From positions 231,822 through 295,821 of the forward strand of contig NZ_BCXD01000006.1 of the NCBI RefSeq assembly GCF_001894925.1: a stretch of DNA of 64,000 nucleotides, given 5' to 3'. This DNA is from Rhodococcus rhodnii NBRC 100604 (lineage in GTDB: Bacteria; Actinomycetota; Actinomycetes; Mycobacteriales; Mycobacteriaceae). Below are positions 32,849 through 42,008 of the stretch, piece after piece. Made by a program: the position numbers and the translations under genes. Numbering within the stretch: the stretch's first letter is position 1; each line of letters opens with the position of its first letter. Below the pieces are notes generated by a model. That model did not search any database. It saw nothing but the letters and a program-made list of their open reading frames with translations, and had not been told where the DNA came from.

Positions 32849-34084
32849 ATGATCACAACGAAACGAGTAAGCGCGACAACGAGTCTGGCCGCCCTGAGCC
32901 TGACCGGACTCCTCGTGACCGGATGCTCTTCCGGTAGCGCAGACAGCGACTCCGCCTCCCGGGCAGGCGCCACTGCGGCCGACGCCACCGTCGTCGACTC
33001 CGCGACGCCGCGACTCGCCGTGTCGTACGACGGCGGCATCCTCGTCCTCGACGCCGACACGCTCGACGTCGTCGGGCAGGAGGACGCGGAGGGCTTCGTC
33101 CGGATCAATCCAGCAGGGGACGGACGCCACGTGTTCGTCAGCGGTGCAGACGGATTCACGGCGCTCGACACGGGGACATGGACGGACGGTGGAACTCACT
33201 ACACCGCCGATCCGTCGCTCACCGGCATCACGTTCGGCGCGACCACGCCCGGCCACGTCGTGCGGCACGACGGCAGGACGGTTCTCTTCGACGACGGCAC
33301 CGGTCGCGTCCTCGTCCTCGACCCGGCCGAACTCGCGTCCGGCGACGCGGCCGTCACCCGCGAATACACCACGCCCGAAGCGCATCACGGTGTAGCCGTG
33401 GAACTGTCGGACGGCACCCTGATCACCACCGAGGGCAACGAGGACGAGCGGCACAGCGTGGTCGCGCGGGGCCCGGGCGACGAGGAGATCGCCCGCACCG
33501 ACGACTGCCCGGGCGTGCACGGCGAAGCAGTGGCCGACGGCGAGACCGTGATCGTGGGCTGCGAGAACGGACTGGTGCTCTACCGTGACGGCGCGTTCCG
33601 GAAGGTGTCCAGCCTCGATCCCTACGGCCGCATCGGAAACCAGGCCGGCGACGAGGAGTCCGCGTTCGTGCTCGGCGACTACAAGGTCGACCCCGACGCG
33701 GAGCTCGAGCGGCCCGAGCGTGTCTCGATCACGAACGTCCGCAGCGGTGAGCTGACGCTGGTCGATCTCCCCGCGAGTCACACGTTCCGCTCCCTCGCCC
33801 GGGGGCCGCACGGTGAGGCGCTGGTGCTGGGCACGGACGGCGCCCTGCACGTGATCGACCCCGAGACCGCGCGGGTGACCAGGTCGATCGAGGTCGTCGA
33901 CCCCTGGACCGAGCCGGGGAAGTGGCAGTCGCCGCGGCCGGCGCTGTTCGTCGCCGATCACACCGCCTACGTCACCGACCCCGCGACCGACTCGCTGCAC
34001 GCGGTCGACATCGAGAGCGGTGCCGTCACCGCGTCCGCGACGCTCCCCGAGACGCCGAACGAGATCACCGGCGTCACCGGCTAG
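32849..34084 (+). CDS. AztD-like zinc chaperone (copy 2, divergent)
   Basis: This 411-residue lipoprotein has lipobox LLVTGC (C26). A beta-propeller follows with the same repeat pattern as copy 1 (ILVLDADTLDVVGQ, GFTALDTGTWTDGGTHYTAD, TPGHVVRHDGRTVLFDDGTG, AHHGVAVELSDGTLI). It lacks the HGDHTHSY loop of copy 1 (here GGTHYT) but keeps the TPGHV and HHG motifs. It may store zinc, bind a different metal, or serve another binding protein. It has its own Zur-like promoter. I use the ATG at 32849; an in-frame ATG at 32798 lies upstream of the Zur box. Confidence 0.78.
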   Translation: MITTKRVSATTSLAALSLTGLLVTGCSSGSADSDSASRAGATAADATVVDSATPRLAVSYDGGILVLDADTLDVVGQEDAEGFVRINPAGDGRHVFVSGADGFTALDTGTWTDGGTHYTADPSLTGITFGATTPGHVVRHDGRTVLFDDGTGRVLVLDPAELASGDAAVTREYTTPEAHHGVAVELSDGTLITTEGNEDERHSVVARGPGDEEIARTDDCPGVHGEAVADGETVIVGCENGLVLYRDGAFRKVSSLDPYGRIGNQAGDEESAFVLGDYKVDPDAELERPERVSITNVRSGELTLVDLPASHTFRSLARGPHGEALVLGTDGALHVIDPETARVTRSIEVVDPWTEPGKWQSPRPALFVADHTAYVTDPATDSLHAVDIESGAVTASATLPETPNEITGVTG

Positions 34085-34160
34085 CGCTTCGCTTTCTGTG
34101 GTGGGCAGGGCCTCGATCGATACATTCCTGAATCGATTCGTGTGCAGTTAGAGTGATCGC

Positions 34161-34694
34161 ATGTCCGACGAGCAGCAGCGACCCCTCGACTTCTGGTCGT
34201 TCATCGCGCTCGCGCACGGACGGCTGAAGACGGAGTTCGGGAGCACGCACGAGCTCGCGACCGAGGTCCTGCTCACCCTCAACCGCGCGTCGAACGTCGT
34301 CACGTACGACTTCGAGAACGCGGTGCACCGTCCGCGCGGTCTGTCGTGGTCGGCATTCCGGCTGTTGTTCGTCACGTGGCTCGCGGGCCCGATCGAATCG
34401 AAGCTCGCCGCCACGCTCACCGGGATGAGCCGCGCGGCCGTCTCCAATCTCACGAAGGGCCTGGTGGAGAGCGGTCTCATGCACCGTGAGATGGACGAGC
34501 GCGACAAGCGCTCGGTGCGCCTGTCGCTCACCGACGAGGGCGTCGCGAAGGTCAGTGACGCCTACCGCGCCCAGAACGAGCGCGAGTACGCGTGGGCGAG
34601 CGTCCTCACCGAAGCCGAGCAGCGTGTCCTCGTCATGCTGCTCGACAAGCTCATCACCAATCGCAGCCAGTTCGACGTCCGCGGCCGCACCTGA
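34161..34694 (+). CDS. MarR-family regulator
   Basis: This 177-residue regulator has the MarR winged helix (SAFRLLFVTWLAGPIESKL, then LTGMSRAAVSNLTKGLVESG) and the wing MDERDKRSVRLSLTDEG. It is probably the regulator of the homogentisate operon that starts 139 bp downstream in the same direction, responding to homogentisate or a related aromatic acid. A perfect GAATCGATTC palindrome at 34130-34139, between the zinc operon and this start, may be its own operator. Confidence 0.88.
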   Translation: MSDEQQRPLDFWSFIALAHGRLKTEFGSTHELATEVLLTLNRASNVVTYDFENAVHRPRGLSWSAFRLLFVTWLAGPIESKLAATLTGMSRAAVSNLTKGLVESGLMHREMDERDKRSVRLSLTDEGVAKVSDAYRAQNEREYAWASVLTEAEQRVLVMLLDKLITNRSQFDVRGRT

Positions 34695-34750
34695 GCGTGC
34701 GCCGGGGCGCTTCCACGGCTCTGCCGGTCACCATCACAGGAAATCCGAGG

Positions 34751-34779
34751 TTGTCGCGCGCCTTCGAAATAGTTAAGGT
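34751..34779 (+). promoter_or_regulatory. promoter of the homogentisate operon
   Basis: TTGTCG (34751-34756) and TAAGGT (34774-34779) are spaced 17 bp apart. Transcription would start near 34786, giving a leader of about 48 bases with GAGGAGG before the hmgA ATG at 34834. No clear MarR palindrome overlaps it. Confidence 0.55.
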
Positions 34780-34833
34780 GTGTATCAATAGGAGTGATGC
34801 GAGGCACACGCGACACCGCCCGAGGAGGCTGAC

Positions 34834-36036
34834 ATGGCGTTCTACCGCCAGGCCGGGACGATCCCGCCGAAACGGCACACGCAGTTCCGCGACGACGACG
34901 GCAAGCTCTTCTACGAGGAGCTCATGGGCGATGAGGGCTTCTCCTCCGACTCGTCGCTGCTCTATCACCGCGGCATCCCGTCCGCGATCGTCGACGCGAC
35001 GGTGTGGGAGATCCCCGACGTCACGACCGTCCCGAACCACCCGCTCACACCGCGCCACCTGAAGCTGCACGACCTGTTCGCGAACGACGATCCCGCGACG
35101 ATCGACGTCGTCACCGGCCGCCGGCTGATCCTCGGCAACAACGACGTCCGCCTGTCGTACGTCGTCGCGGCGGCGCCGTCGCCGTTGTACCGCAACGCAC
35201 TCGGCGACGAGATGGTCTACATCGAATCGGGTGAGGCGACCGTCGAGACGGTCTTCGGCACCCTCGAGGCGAAGCAGGGCGACTACGTCCTGATCCCGAC
35301 GTCGACGACGCACCGGTGGCTCCCGCACGGCGAAGAACCGTTGCGCGCGTACGCGATCGAGTCGAACAGTCACATCGTGCCGCCGAAGCGCTACCTCTCG
35401 CGGTTCGGGCAGTTCCTGGAGAACGCGCCGTTCTGCGAACGCGATCTCGTCGGCCCCGGTGAGATCCCGGTCGGCGAGGGCACCGACGTCGAGGTGCTCG
35501 TCAAGCACCGCACGTCGCACGGCATCGTCGGCACCCGGTTCGTCTACGCCGAGCACCCGTTCGATGTCGTCGGCTGGGACGGCTGCCTGTACCCCTTCAC
35601 GTTCAACGTCTCGAACTTCGAGCCGATCACGGGCCGCGTGCACCAGCCGCCGCCCGTCCATCAGGCGTTCGAGGGCAACAACTTCGTCATCTGCAACTTC
35701 GTGCCGCGCAAGGCCGACTACCACCCGCTCTCCGTTCCGGTCCCGTACTACCACTCGAACGTCGACTCCGACGAGGTGATGTTCTACTGCGGCGGAAACT
35801 ACGAGGCGCGCAAGGGATCCGGAATCGACATCGGTTCGATCTCGGTGCACCCGGGCGGCCACGCGCACGGTCCACAGCCCGGTGGTGTCGAGCGGTCGCT
35901 CGGCGTCGAGTACCTCGAGGAACTCGCCGTCATGGTGGACACCTTCGCGCCGCTCGAACTCGGCCGCGCGGCATTCGCGTGCGAGGACGAGTCGTACGCG
36001 TACTCGTGGGTGACGAAGTCCGAGGTGAAGGCGTGA
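34834..36036 (+). CDS. hmgA: homogentisate 1,2-dioxygenase
   Basis: This 400-residue cupin-type dioxygenase (MAFYRQAGTIPPKRHTQFRD onward) opens the ring of homogentisate to maleylacetoacetate. Probable iron ligands are H307, E314 and H343 in PYYHSNVDSDEVMFY and HPGGHAHGPQPG, close to the spacing in characterised enzymes. It has the shorter actinobacterial form. It starts an operon of five genes, each overlapping the next by four bases. A GAGGAGG ribosome-binding site precedes the ATG. Confidence 0.95.
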   Translation: MAFYRQAGTIPPKRHTQFRDDDGKLFYEELMGDEGFSSDSSLLYHRGIPSAIVDATVWEIPDVTTVPNHPLTPRHLKLHDLFANDDPATIDVVTGRRLILGNNDVRLSYVVAAAPSPLYRNALGDEMVYIESGEATVETVFGTLEAKQGDYVLIPTSTTHRWLPHGEEPLRAYAIESNSHIVPPKRYLSRFGQFLENAPFCERDLVGPGEIPVGEGTDVEVLVKHRTSHGIVGTRFVYAEHPFDVVGWDGCLYPFTFNVSNFEPITGRVHQPPPVHQAFEGNNFVICNFVPRKADYHPLSVPVPYYHSNVDSDEVMFYCGGNYEARKGSGIDIGSISVHPGGHAHGPQPGGVERSLGVEYLEELAVMVDTFAPLELGRAAFACEDESYAYSWVTKSEVKA

Positions 36037-36902
36037 TCGCCGCGCTGCTGACCGGTCTGTGCGACGACGCCGCGCTCTTCCCGCCCGGTGACGCACCGAT
36101 GCCGGCGGCCGTCGTAGCCCACGCCGGCTACCGTTCCGGCGATGTGTCGCCGCTCGTGGGTCCGTTCGTCGTCCCCGTCGGGCGCCTCGGCGAACTCGCC
36201 GAGCAGCGGCCCGCCGCCATCGACCTGAGCGTCACCTTCCCCGCGGGGCCGGCCGAGCTGATCGCCGGGCTGGACGCCGCACGTGCGATCGACGGTGTGC
36301 GCGTCGCGGCCGTCGAGATCGCCTCCGGCGCAGAGCTCTCCGCATCGGACTTCGCGGCGGCCGTGACCGCCGCCGCGGATGCGCTCGACGGCGTCGACGT
36401 GTACGTCGAGATCCCGCGCGGCGAGCGCCGTCCCGGCTACCTCGCCGTGGTCGCCGAGAACGGCTGGCGCGCGAAGTTCCGCACCGGCGGCGTCGTCGCC
36501 GAGGCGTACCCGGACGAGGCGGAACTCGCGGCCGCCGTCCACCGCGTCGTGGCGAGCGGTGTTCCGTTCAAGGCGACTGCGGGGCTGCACCACGCGGTCC
36601 GCAACACCGACCCGGTCACGGGCTTCGAGCAGCACGGCTTCGTGAATCTGCTCGTCGCGACGGCCGACGCACTCGCGGGCGCGACTCCCGCGGCCCTCGT
36701 CGACGTGCTCGGTGAGCGCGACGGCGCCACCCTCGCGGCGCGGCTGAACGACCTCGACGACGACACGGTGCGCGCGGTGCGCGGCGCGTTCCGCTCGTAC
36801 GGCACCTGCAGTATCGCCGAACCCGTGGCGGACCTCACGGACCTCGGCCTGCTCGAGCTCGATGCCGAGCTCGTGGCGAACTCGGAAGGACAATCATCGT
36901 GA
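36033..36902 (+). CDS. conserved protein of unknown function in the homogentisate operon
   Basis: This 289-residue protein has alternating beta/alpha segments (IDGVRVAAVEIAS, DVYVEIPRG, AKFRTGG, GVPFKATAGLHHAVR, HGFVNLLVATADAL) that suggest a TIM-barrel fold. Lys, Arg and His residues in the KFRTGG, FKATAGLHH and QHGF motifs could form an active site. I know no confirmed function. It is locked between hmgA and fahA by GTGA overlaps. The missing pathway enzyme here is maleylacetoacetate isomerase, and no GST-type isomerase gene is seen, so this protein may supply that step. That is inference only. Confidence 0.85.
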   Translation: MIAALLTGLCDDAALFPPGDAPMPAAVVAHAGYRSGDVSPLVGPFVVPVGRLGELAEQRPAAIDLSVTFPAGPAELIAGLDAARAIDGVRVAAVEIASGAELSASDFAAAVTAAADALDGVDVYVEIPRGERRPGYLAVVAENGWRAKFRTGGVVAEAYPDEAELAAAVHRVVASGVPFKATAGLHHAVRNTDPVTGFEQHGFVNLLVATADALAGATPAALVDVLGERDGATLAARLNDLDDDTVRAVRGAFRSYGTCSIAEPVADLTDLGLLELDAELVANSEGQSS

Positions 36903-38083
36903 CCACCATCGACATCCCCGAAGGATCGCTGTTCGGGATCGACAATCTCCCGTACGGCGTCTTCGAGGCCGACGGCGCAGCGCCGCGCGTCGGCGTCCGC
37001 GTCGCCGACACCGTCGTCGATCTGGCCGCCACCCTCGGCGACGACGTGTTCGCGCAGCCGTCGCTCAACCCGTTCATGGCGCAGGGCAAGGCCCGCTGGG
37101 ACGAGGTGCGTTCGCGCATCGTCGAACTCGTGCAGGGAGACCTCCCCGCCGAGGCGCTGCACGCCGTGTCCGACGTGACGATGCGGCTGCCCTTCGACGT
37201 CGCGGACTACGTCGACTTCTACGCGTCGGAGAACCACGCGACGAACCTCGGCAAGCTCTTCCGGCCCGACAGCGCCCCGCTGATGCCCAACTGGAAGCAC
37301 CTCCCGGTCGGCTACCACGGCCGGTCGAGCACCGTGATCGTCTCGGGTGTCGACGTCGTGCGGCCCTGTGGTCAGCGCAAGCTGCCCGGCGACGACGCAC
37401 CGACCTACGGCCCGTCGGTCCGGCTCGACATCGAGGCGGAGATGGGCTTCGTTGTCGGCGTTCCCTCGCCGCTCGGGTCCCCGATCGCGCCGGACGAGTT
37501 CGCGGAGCACGTCTTCGGCGCCGTGATCGTCAACGACTGGAGCGCACGCGACATCCAGGCGTGGGAGTACGTCCCGCTCGGGCCGTTCCTCGGCAAGAGC
37601 TTCGCGACCTCCGTCTCGCCGTGGGTCGTCCCGCTCGCCGCGCTGGATGCCGCGCGCGTCGCGACGCCCGTGCAGGACCCGACGCCGCTGCCGTACCTGC
37701 AGGGTGAGCAGAAGTGGGGCCTCGACATCGATCTGGCAGTCGAGTGGAACGGTGACGTCGTGACGCGTCCGCCGTACGCGGGGATGTACTGGTCGCCCGC
37801 GCAGATGCTCGCACACACCACGATCAACGGCGCGGCGTCGAGCACCGGCGACCTCTTCGCGTCGGGCACCATCTCGGGACCGGAGAAGGACCAGCGCGGT
37901 GCGTTCATCGAATTGACCTGGGGTGGCAAGGAACCCGTCGAGGTCGCGGCCGAGCAGCGGACCTTCCTCGAGGACGGCGACGAGATCGCGATCTCGGCGA
38001 CGGCGCCGGGCGCGTCGGGCGGCCGGATCGGGTTCGGCGAGGTCCGCAGCCGCATCCTGCCCGCGACGGAGACCGGCCGGTGA
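36899..38083 (+). CDS. fahA: fumarylacetoacetase
   Basis: This 394-residue hydrolase of the FAH family has DFYASENHATNLGKLFRPD, LPVGYHGRSSTVIVSG, NDWSARDIQAWEYVPLGPFL and GKSFATSVSPW. The catalytic His lies in the YHGR segment, and acidic metal ligands follow (DIEAEMGFVVG). It splits fumarylacetoacetate into fumarate and acetoacetate. The start is GTG at 36899, overlapping the preceding stop. Length and motifs match the family. Confidence 0.95.
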   Translation: MTTIDIPEGSLFGIDNLPYGVFEADGAAPRVGVRVADTVVDLAATLGDDVFAQPSLNPFMAQGKARWDEVRSRIVELVQGDLPAEALHAVSDVTMRLPFDVADYVDFYASENHATNLGKLFRPDSAPLMPNWKHLPVGYHGRSSTVIVSGVDVVRPCGQRKLPGDDAPTYGPSVRLDIEAEMGFVVGVPSPLGSPIAPDEFAEHVFGAVIVNDWSARDIQAWEYVPLGPFLGKSFATSVSPWVVPLAALDAARVATPVQDPTPLPYLQGEQKWGLDIDLAVEWNGDVVTRPPYAGMYWSPAQMLAHTTINGAASSTGDLFASGTISGPEKDQRGAFIELTWGGKEPVEVAAEQRTFLEDGDEIAISATAPGASGGRIGFGEVRSRILPATETGR

Positions 38084-38841
38084 GCGGAAAGGTCCGCGAG
38101 TCGGCGGCGGAGGCCGTCGCCGGCATCGCGTCGGGCTCGACGCTCGCGGTGGGTGGTTTCGGCCTGTGCGGGATCCCCGATGCGCTGATCGGCGCGATCG
38201 CGGACACCGGGGCGTCGGAGCTCGAGGTGTTCTCGAACAACTGCGGTGTCGACGACTACGGTCTGGGAATCCTCTTGTCGGCCGGTCGGATCGCGCGCGT
38301 CACGGCGTCGTATGTCGGTGAGAACAAGGAGTTCGCGCGGCAGTATCTGGCGGGCGAACTCGAAGTGGAACTCACTCCGCAGGGCACGCTCGCCGAGCGG
38401 CTGCGTGCCGGCGGTGCGGGAATCCCCGCGTTCTACACGCCTGCGGGCGTCGGGACGCCGATCGGCGACGGTGGGCTGCCGTGGCGCTACGCGCCCGACG
38501 GCTCGGTCGCGGTCGCGTCGCCGCCCAAGGAGATCCGTGAGTTCGGCGGCAAGCGTTACGTTCTCGAGGAGGGCATCGTCGCCGACTTCGCGCTCGTGCA
38601 CGCGGCGGTGGGCGACACCGAGGGCAATCTCGTGTTCGAGAAGTCCGCGCTGAACTTCAATCCGCTCGCGGCGATGGCGGGTCGTGTCACGATCGCGCAG
38701 GTCGAGCGGCTGGTGGAGCCCGGCGAACTCGATCCCGGCAGTGTGCATCTGCCCGGTGTCTTCGTGCAGCGGATCGTGGAGTCGGGACAGCAGGACAAGC
38801 GCATCGAGAAGCGCACCGTGCGGCAGGAGGTTCCGGCATGA
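38080..38841 (+). CDS. scoA: 3-oxoacid CoA-transferase subunit A
   Basis: This 253-residue subunit has the SCOT-A blocks [65 protein letters not shown] and the end [10 protein letters not shown]. With ScoB it transfers CoA from succinyl-CoA to acetoacetate, giving acetoacetyl-CoA. Its presence in the operon links homogentisate breakdown directly to acetyl-CoA supply. The GTG start overlaps the fahA stop. Confidence 0.95.
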   Translation: MSGKVRESAAEAVAGIASGSTLAVGGFGLCGIPDALIGAIADTGASELEVFSNNCGVDDYGLGILLSAGRIARVTASYVGENKEFARQYLAGELEVELTPQGTLAERLRAGGAGIPAFYTPAGVGTPIGDGGLPWRYAPDGSVAVASPPKEIREFGGKRYVLEEGIVADFALVHAAVGDTEGNLVFEKSALNFNPLAAMAGRVTIAQVERLVEPGELDPGSVHLPGVFVQRIVESGQQDKRIEKRTVRQEVPA

Positions 38842-39482
38842 GCTGGTCGCGTGACGAGATGGCGGCGCGGGTCGCGCTCGAGCTGAATCCCGGCGAGTAC
38901 GTCAATCTCGGTATCGGGTTGCCGACGCTCGTCCCGAATCATCTGCCGTCGGGCGTCGACGTCGTGCTGCACAGCGAGAACGGGATTCTCGGCACAGGTC
39001 CGTACCCGAGCGACGACGCGGTCGATGCGGATCTCATCAACGCCGGCAAGGAGACCGTCACGGTCAACCCCGGTGCGGCGTTCTTCGATTCGGCACTGTC
39101 GTTCGGGATGATTCGCGGTGGTCACATCGACACCGCGGTCCTGGGCGGCATGCAGGTGTCGCGAGGCGGAGACCTCGCGAACTGGATGGTGCCCGGCAAG
39201 ATGGTCAAGGGTATGGGCGGGGCCATGGATCTCGTGCACGGCGCGCGTCGCGTCATCGTGCTCATGGAGCACACCGCACGAGACGGATCGCCGAAGATCG
39301 TGGACCAGTGCACACTTCCACTCACCGGTCAGGGCGTGGTGCACCGGGTCGTCACGGATCTCGCCGTCCTCGACATCGAGCCGGGCACTGCGGGCGAGGG
39401 GCGGGTCGTGCTCGTCGAGACCGCTCCCGACGTCACCGTGGACGAGGTGAAGGCCGCGACGGGCACCGACCTGGTCGTGTAG
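38838..39482 (+). CDS. scoB: 3-oxoacid CoA-transferase subunit B
   Basis: This 214-residue subunit contains [19 protein letters not shown] and the catalytic Glu, E47 in [11 protein letters not shown], which carries CoA as a thioester during transfer. [20 protein letters not shown] is also typical. It forms the enzyme with ScoA and overlaps it by four bases (ATGA). It ends the homogentisate operon, and its stop codon shares a base with the 69-bp repeat that follows. Confidence 0.95.
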   Translation: MSWSRDEMAARVALELNPGEYVNLGIGLPTLVPNHLPSGVDVVLHSENGILGTGPYPSDDAVDADLINAGKETVTVNPGAAFFDSALSFGMIRGGHIDTAVLGGMQVSRGGDLANWMVPGKMVKGMGGAMDLVHGARRVIVLMEHTARDGSPKIVDQCTLPLTGQGVVHRVVTDLAVLDIEPGTAGEGRVVLVETAPDVTVDEVKAATGTDLVV

Positions 39483-39550
39483 GCGCTTCGCGCTCGTGAG
39501 TGACCTTCCGGTGTGGGGGCCGGAAGATCACTCACGAGCGGCGTGCCGCC
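39482..39550. repeat. 69-bp palindromic repeat, copy 1
   Basis: The core arms, 39491-39511 and 39520-39540, pair at 20 of 21 positions around an 8-base loop. Weaker pairing extends to the full 69 bases (GGCGCTTCG...GGCGTGCCGCC). The element exactly fills the gap between the convergent scoB and acyl-CoA dehydrogenase stop codons. A copy of the same length is at 49821-49889, about 84 percent identical, with most differences in the loop. Confidence 0.85.
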
Positions 39551-40707
39551 TACAGCTGTAGATCCTTGGCGATGATGGTCTTCATGACCTCGTTCGTCCC
39601 GCCGTAGATGCGGGAGACACGGGTGTCGGCGTAGAGACGCGCTATGGGGTACTCGCGGATGTAGCCGTAGCCGCCGTGCAGTTGCAGGCACTTGTCGATG
39701 ACGCGGCCGGCCGTCTCCGTCGTGAACAGTTTGACGCGTGCGGCATCGGGGACGGTGAGCTCGCCGCGGTTGTGGAGTTCGATCGCGCGGTCGGTCATCG
39801 CCACGATCGCCTCGACGTCGGCCGAGCACTCGGCGAGCACGAACTTCGAGTTCTGGAACGACGCGACGGAGCGGCCGAACACGGTGCGCTCCTTCGTGTA
39901 CGCGAGGGCGTGCTGCAGCGCCGCGGCGGAACTCGCCGCCGCACCGATCGCGATCGCGAGCCGCTCCTGCGCGAGATTGTGGGTGAGGTAGGAGAATCCG
40001 TCGCCCTCGTTGCCGAGCAGATCCTCGACCGGGACCTTCACGCCGTCGAACGAGAGCTCCGCGGTGTCCGACGCGGCGAGCCCGATCTTCTCGAGCTTGC
40101 GGCCCACGGCGAATCCCTCCGCAGTGGTGTCGACGACGAGGATCGAGAGCCCCGCCCGGCGGTTCTCGGGATCGAACGGCGTCGTGCGACACACGACGAG
40201 AATGCGATCCGCGAGTGCGCCACCCGTGATGAACGTCTTGGCGCCCGTCACGACGTAGTGCGAGCCGTCGGCGGAGAGCTTGGCCGTCGTCGCGATGTTC
40301 GCGAGATCGGAGCCCGTGCCGGGCTCGGTCATCGCGATGGCGAACATGATGTCGCCCGAACAGAATCCGGGAAGCCAGCGCTGCTTCTGCTCGTCCGACG
40401 TGTACTCGAGCAGATACGGGAGAATGAGATTCGTGTGTACGGACTGACTTCCGAACGACACTCCCGCCGCCGCCGTCTCCTCGGCGATGACGAGCGAGTA
40501 GGTGATGTCGTCGGTTCCGCCGCCGCCGTACTCCTCGGGCACCTGGATGCCGAGCACACCGAGCTCACCGAGCCGGTTGTAGAACGCGCGCGGCGGGTGC
40601 CCCTGCTTCTCCCACTCGGGATACACGGGAACGACTTCCTTCGCGATGAAGTCGCGGATGGTCTTTCGGAAGACCTCGTGGTCCTCGCCGAACACTGTGC
40701 GCTGCAC
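39550..40707 (-). CDS. acyl-CoA dehydrogenase
   Basis: This 385-residue flavoprotein has IAMTEPGTGSDLANIATTAK, GAKTFITGGALADRILVV, and the C-terminal QLHGGYGYIREYPIARLYAD with IYGGTNEVMKTIIAKDL. Gly replaces the MCAD-type base Glu in that last motif, so the base must lie elsewhere, as in longer or branched-chain enzymes. It follows another dehydrogenase gene by 16 bp, so the two form one unit. Its stop touches the 69-bp repeat. Confidence 0.93.
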   Translation of the reverse strand: MQRTVFGEDHEVFRKTIRDFIAKEVVPVYPEWEKQGHPPRAFYNRLGELGVLGIQVPEEYGGGGTDDITYSLVIAEETAAAGVSFGSQSVHTNLILPYLLEYTSDEQKQRWLPGFCSGDIMFAIAMTEPGTGSDLANIATTAKLSADGSHYVVTGAKTFITGGALADRILVVCRTTPFDPENRRAGLSILVVDTTAEGFAVGRKLEKIGLAASDTAELSFDGVKVPVEDLLGNEGDGFSYLTHNLAQERLAIAIGAAASSAAALQHALAYTKERTVFGRSVASFQNSKFVLAECSADVEAIVAMTDRAIELHNRGELTVPDAARVKLFTTETAGRVIDKCLQLHGGYGYIREYPIARLYADTRVSRIYGGTNEVMKTIIAKDLQL

Positions 40708-40723
40708 GTCGATCGTCTCCTGT

Positions 40724-41920
40724 CTAGTTGTCGCGGTACTCGCGAAGCAGGCCCTTCGCGATGATCTGCTTCTGGATCTCGCTCGTTCCCTCGCCGATGA
40801 GCAGGAACGGAGCTTCGCGCATGAGCCGTTCGATCTCGAACTCCTTCGAGTACCCGTAGCCGCCGTGGATGCGGAAGCTCGCCTGCGTCACCTCGGCGCA
40901 GTATTCGCTCGTGAGGTACTTGGCCATGCCGGCGGCGACGTCGTTGCGTTCGCCGGAGTCCTTGAGCCGTGCGGCGTTGACCATCACGAGGTGCGCCGCT
41001 TCGACTTTCGTCGCCATCTCCGCAAGCGAGAACGCGATCGCCTGATGTTCGGCGATGGGCTTGCCGAACGTCCGCCGCTGCTGCGCGTATCGGACGGCGA
41101 GTTCGAACGCACGCTGAGCGACGCCGCACGCACGTGCCGAGACGTTGACGCGCCCCACCTCGACGCCGTCCATCATGTGCGCGAAGCCCTTGCCCGGTGT
41201 GCCGCCGAGGATGTCGCACCCGCTCGCGCGGTAGCCGTCGAAGAGCAGTTCGGTGGTGTCGATGCCCTTGTAGCCCATCTTGTCGATCTTGCGGGGAATC
41301 GTCAGCCCCGGCTTCACCTCGCCGAACCCGGTCGGCTTCTCGACGAGGAATGTCGTGAGTCCGCGATGCGGCCGTTCGGCGTCGTGCTCGGTGCGGACGA
41401 GCGCCGCGACGAGCGTCGAGCTGGCGCCGTTGGTCAGCCACATCTTCGCGCCGTCGATCGTGTAGTCGCCGTCGTCGCCGAGCTTCGCGCTGGTCCTGAT
41501 CGCGGCGACGTCCGAGCCGAGTTCGGGTTCGCTCATCGAGAATGCGCCGCGCACCTCGCCGGTCGCCATGCGCGGGAGCAAGCGCTGCTTCTGCTCGTCC
41601 GTCCCGTGCTGTCGCAGCATGTGGGCGACGATGAAATGGGTGTTGACGACGCCGGACACGCTCATCCAGCCGCGCGCGAGTTCCTCGACGCACAGCGCGT
41701 ACGTCAGCAGTGATTCGCCGAGACCGCCGTACTCCTCGGGGATCGTCAGCCCGAACAGCCCCATCTCCCGCATGCCCTCGACGATCTCGTGCGGGTAGGT
41801 GTCGGTGTGTTCGAGTTCTTGTGCAGCGGGGATGATCTGCTTGTCGACGAAACGCCGCACGGTGTCGACGATCTCGGTCTGGAACTCGCTCAGTCCTAGC
41901 GTCTGCGCGAGGCGCGTCAT
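40724..41920 (-). CDS. acyl-CoA dehydrogenase
   Basis: This 398-residue flavoprotein has FSMSEPELGSDVAAIRTSAK, DGAKMWLTNGASSTLVAALV, FRIHGGYGYSKEFEIERLMR and the C-terminal GEGTSEIQKQIIAKGLL, where the Glu of GEGT is the likely catalytic base. I chose the ATG at 41920 with GAAGGGA upstream over an in-frame ATG at 41956. It is the first gene of a two-dehydrogenase unit and is divergent from the MFS transporter at 42184, across a 263-bp region. Confidence 0.93.
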   Translation of the reverse strand: MTRLAQTLGLSEFQTEIVDTVRRFVDKQIIPAAQELEHTDTYPHEIVEGMREMGLFGLTIPEEYGGLGESLLTYALCVEELARGWMSVSGVVNTHFIVAHMLRQHGTDEQKQRLLPRMATGEVRGAFSMSEPELGSDVAAIRTSAKLGDDGDYTIDGAKMWLTNGASSTLVAALVRTEHDAERPHRGLTTFLVEKPTGFGEVKPGLTIPRKIDKMGYKGIDTTELLFDGYRASGCDILGGTPGKGFAHMMDGVEVGRVNVSARACGVAQRAFELAVRYAQQRRTFGKPIAEHQAIAFSLAEMATKVEAAHLVMVNAARLKDSGERNDVAAGMAKYLTSEYCAEVTQASFRIHGGYGYSKEFEIERLMREAPFLLIGEGTSEIQKQIIAKGLLREYRDN

Positions 41921-41991
41921 GGCATTCCCTTCGTCCGGCGTCGTCCGATTCAGCATGCCCCCGGGACGGGCGCTCCCACCACGCCTCGTCG

Positions 41992-42008
41992 GCTATCGGA
42001 CCGATAGC
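41992..42008. promoter_or_regulatory. 17-bp palindrome upstream of the dehydrogenase pair
   Basis: GCTATCGG and CCGATAGC are perfect arms around a single A, 72 bp upstream of the dehydrogenase start and 176 bp from the MFS start. It is a candidate operator in the divergent control region. The rest of 41921-42183 shows no gene. Confidence 0.5.
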
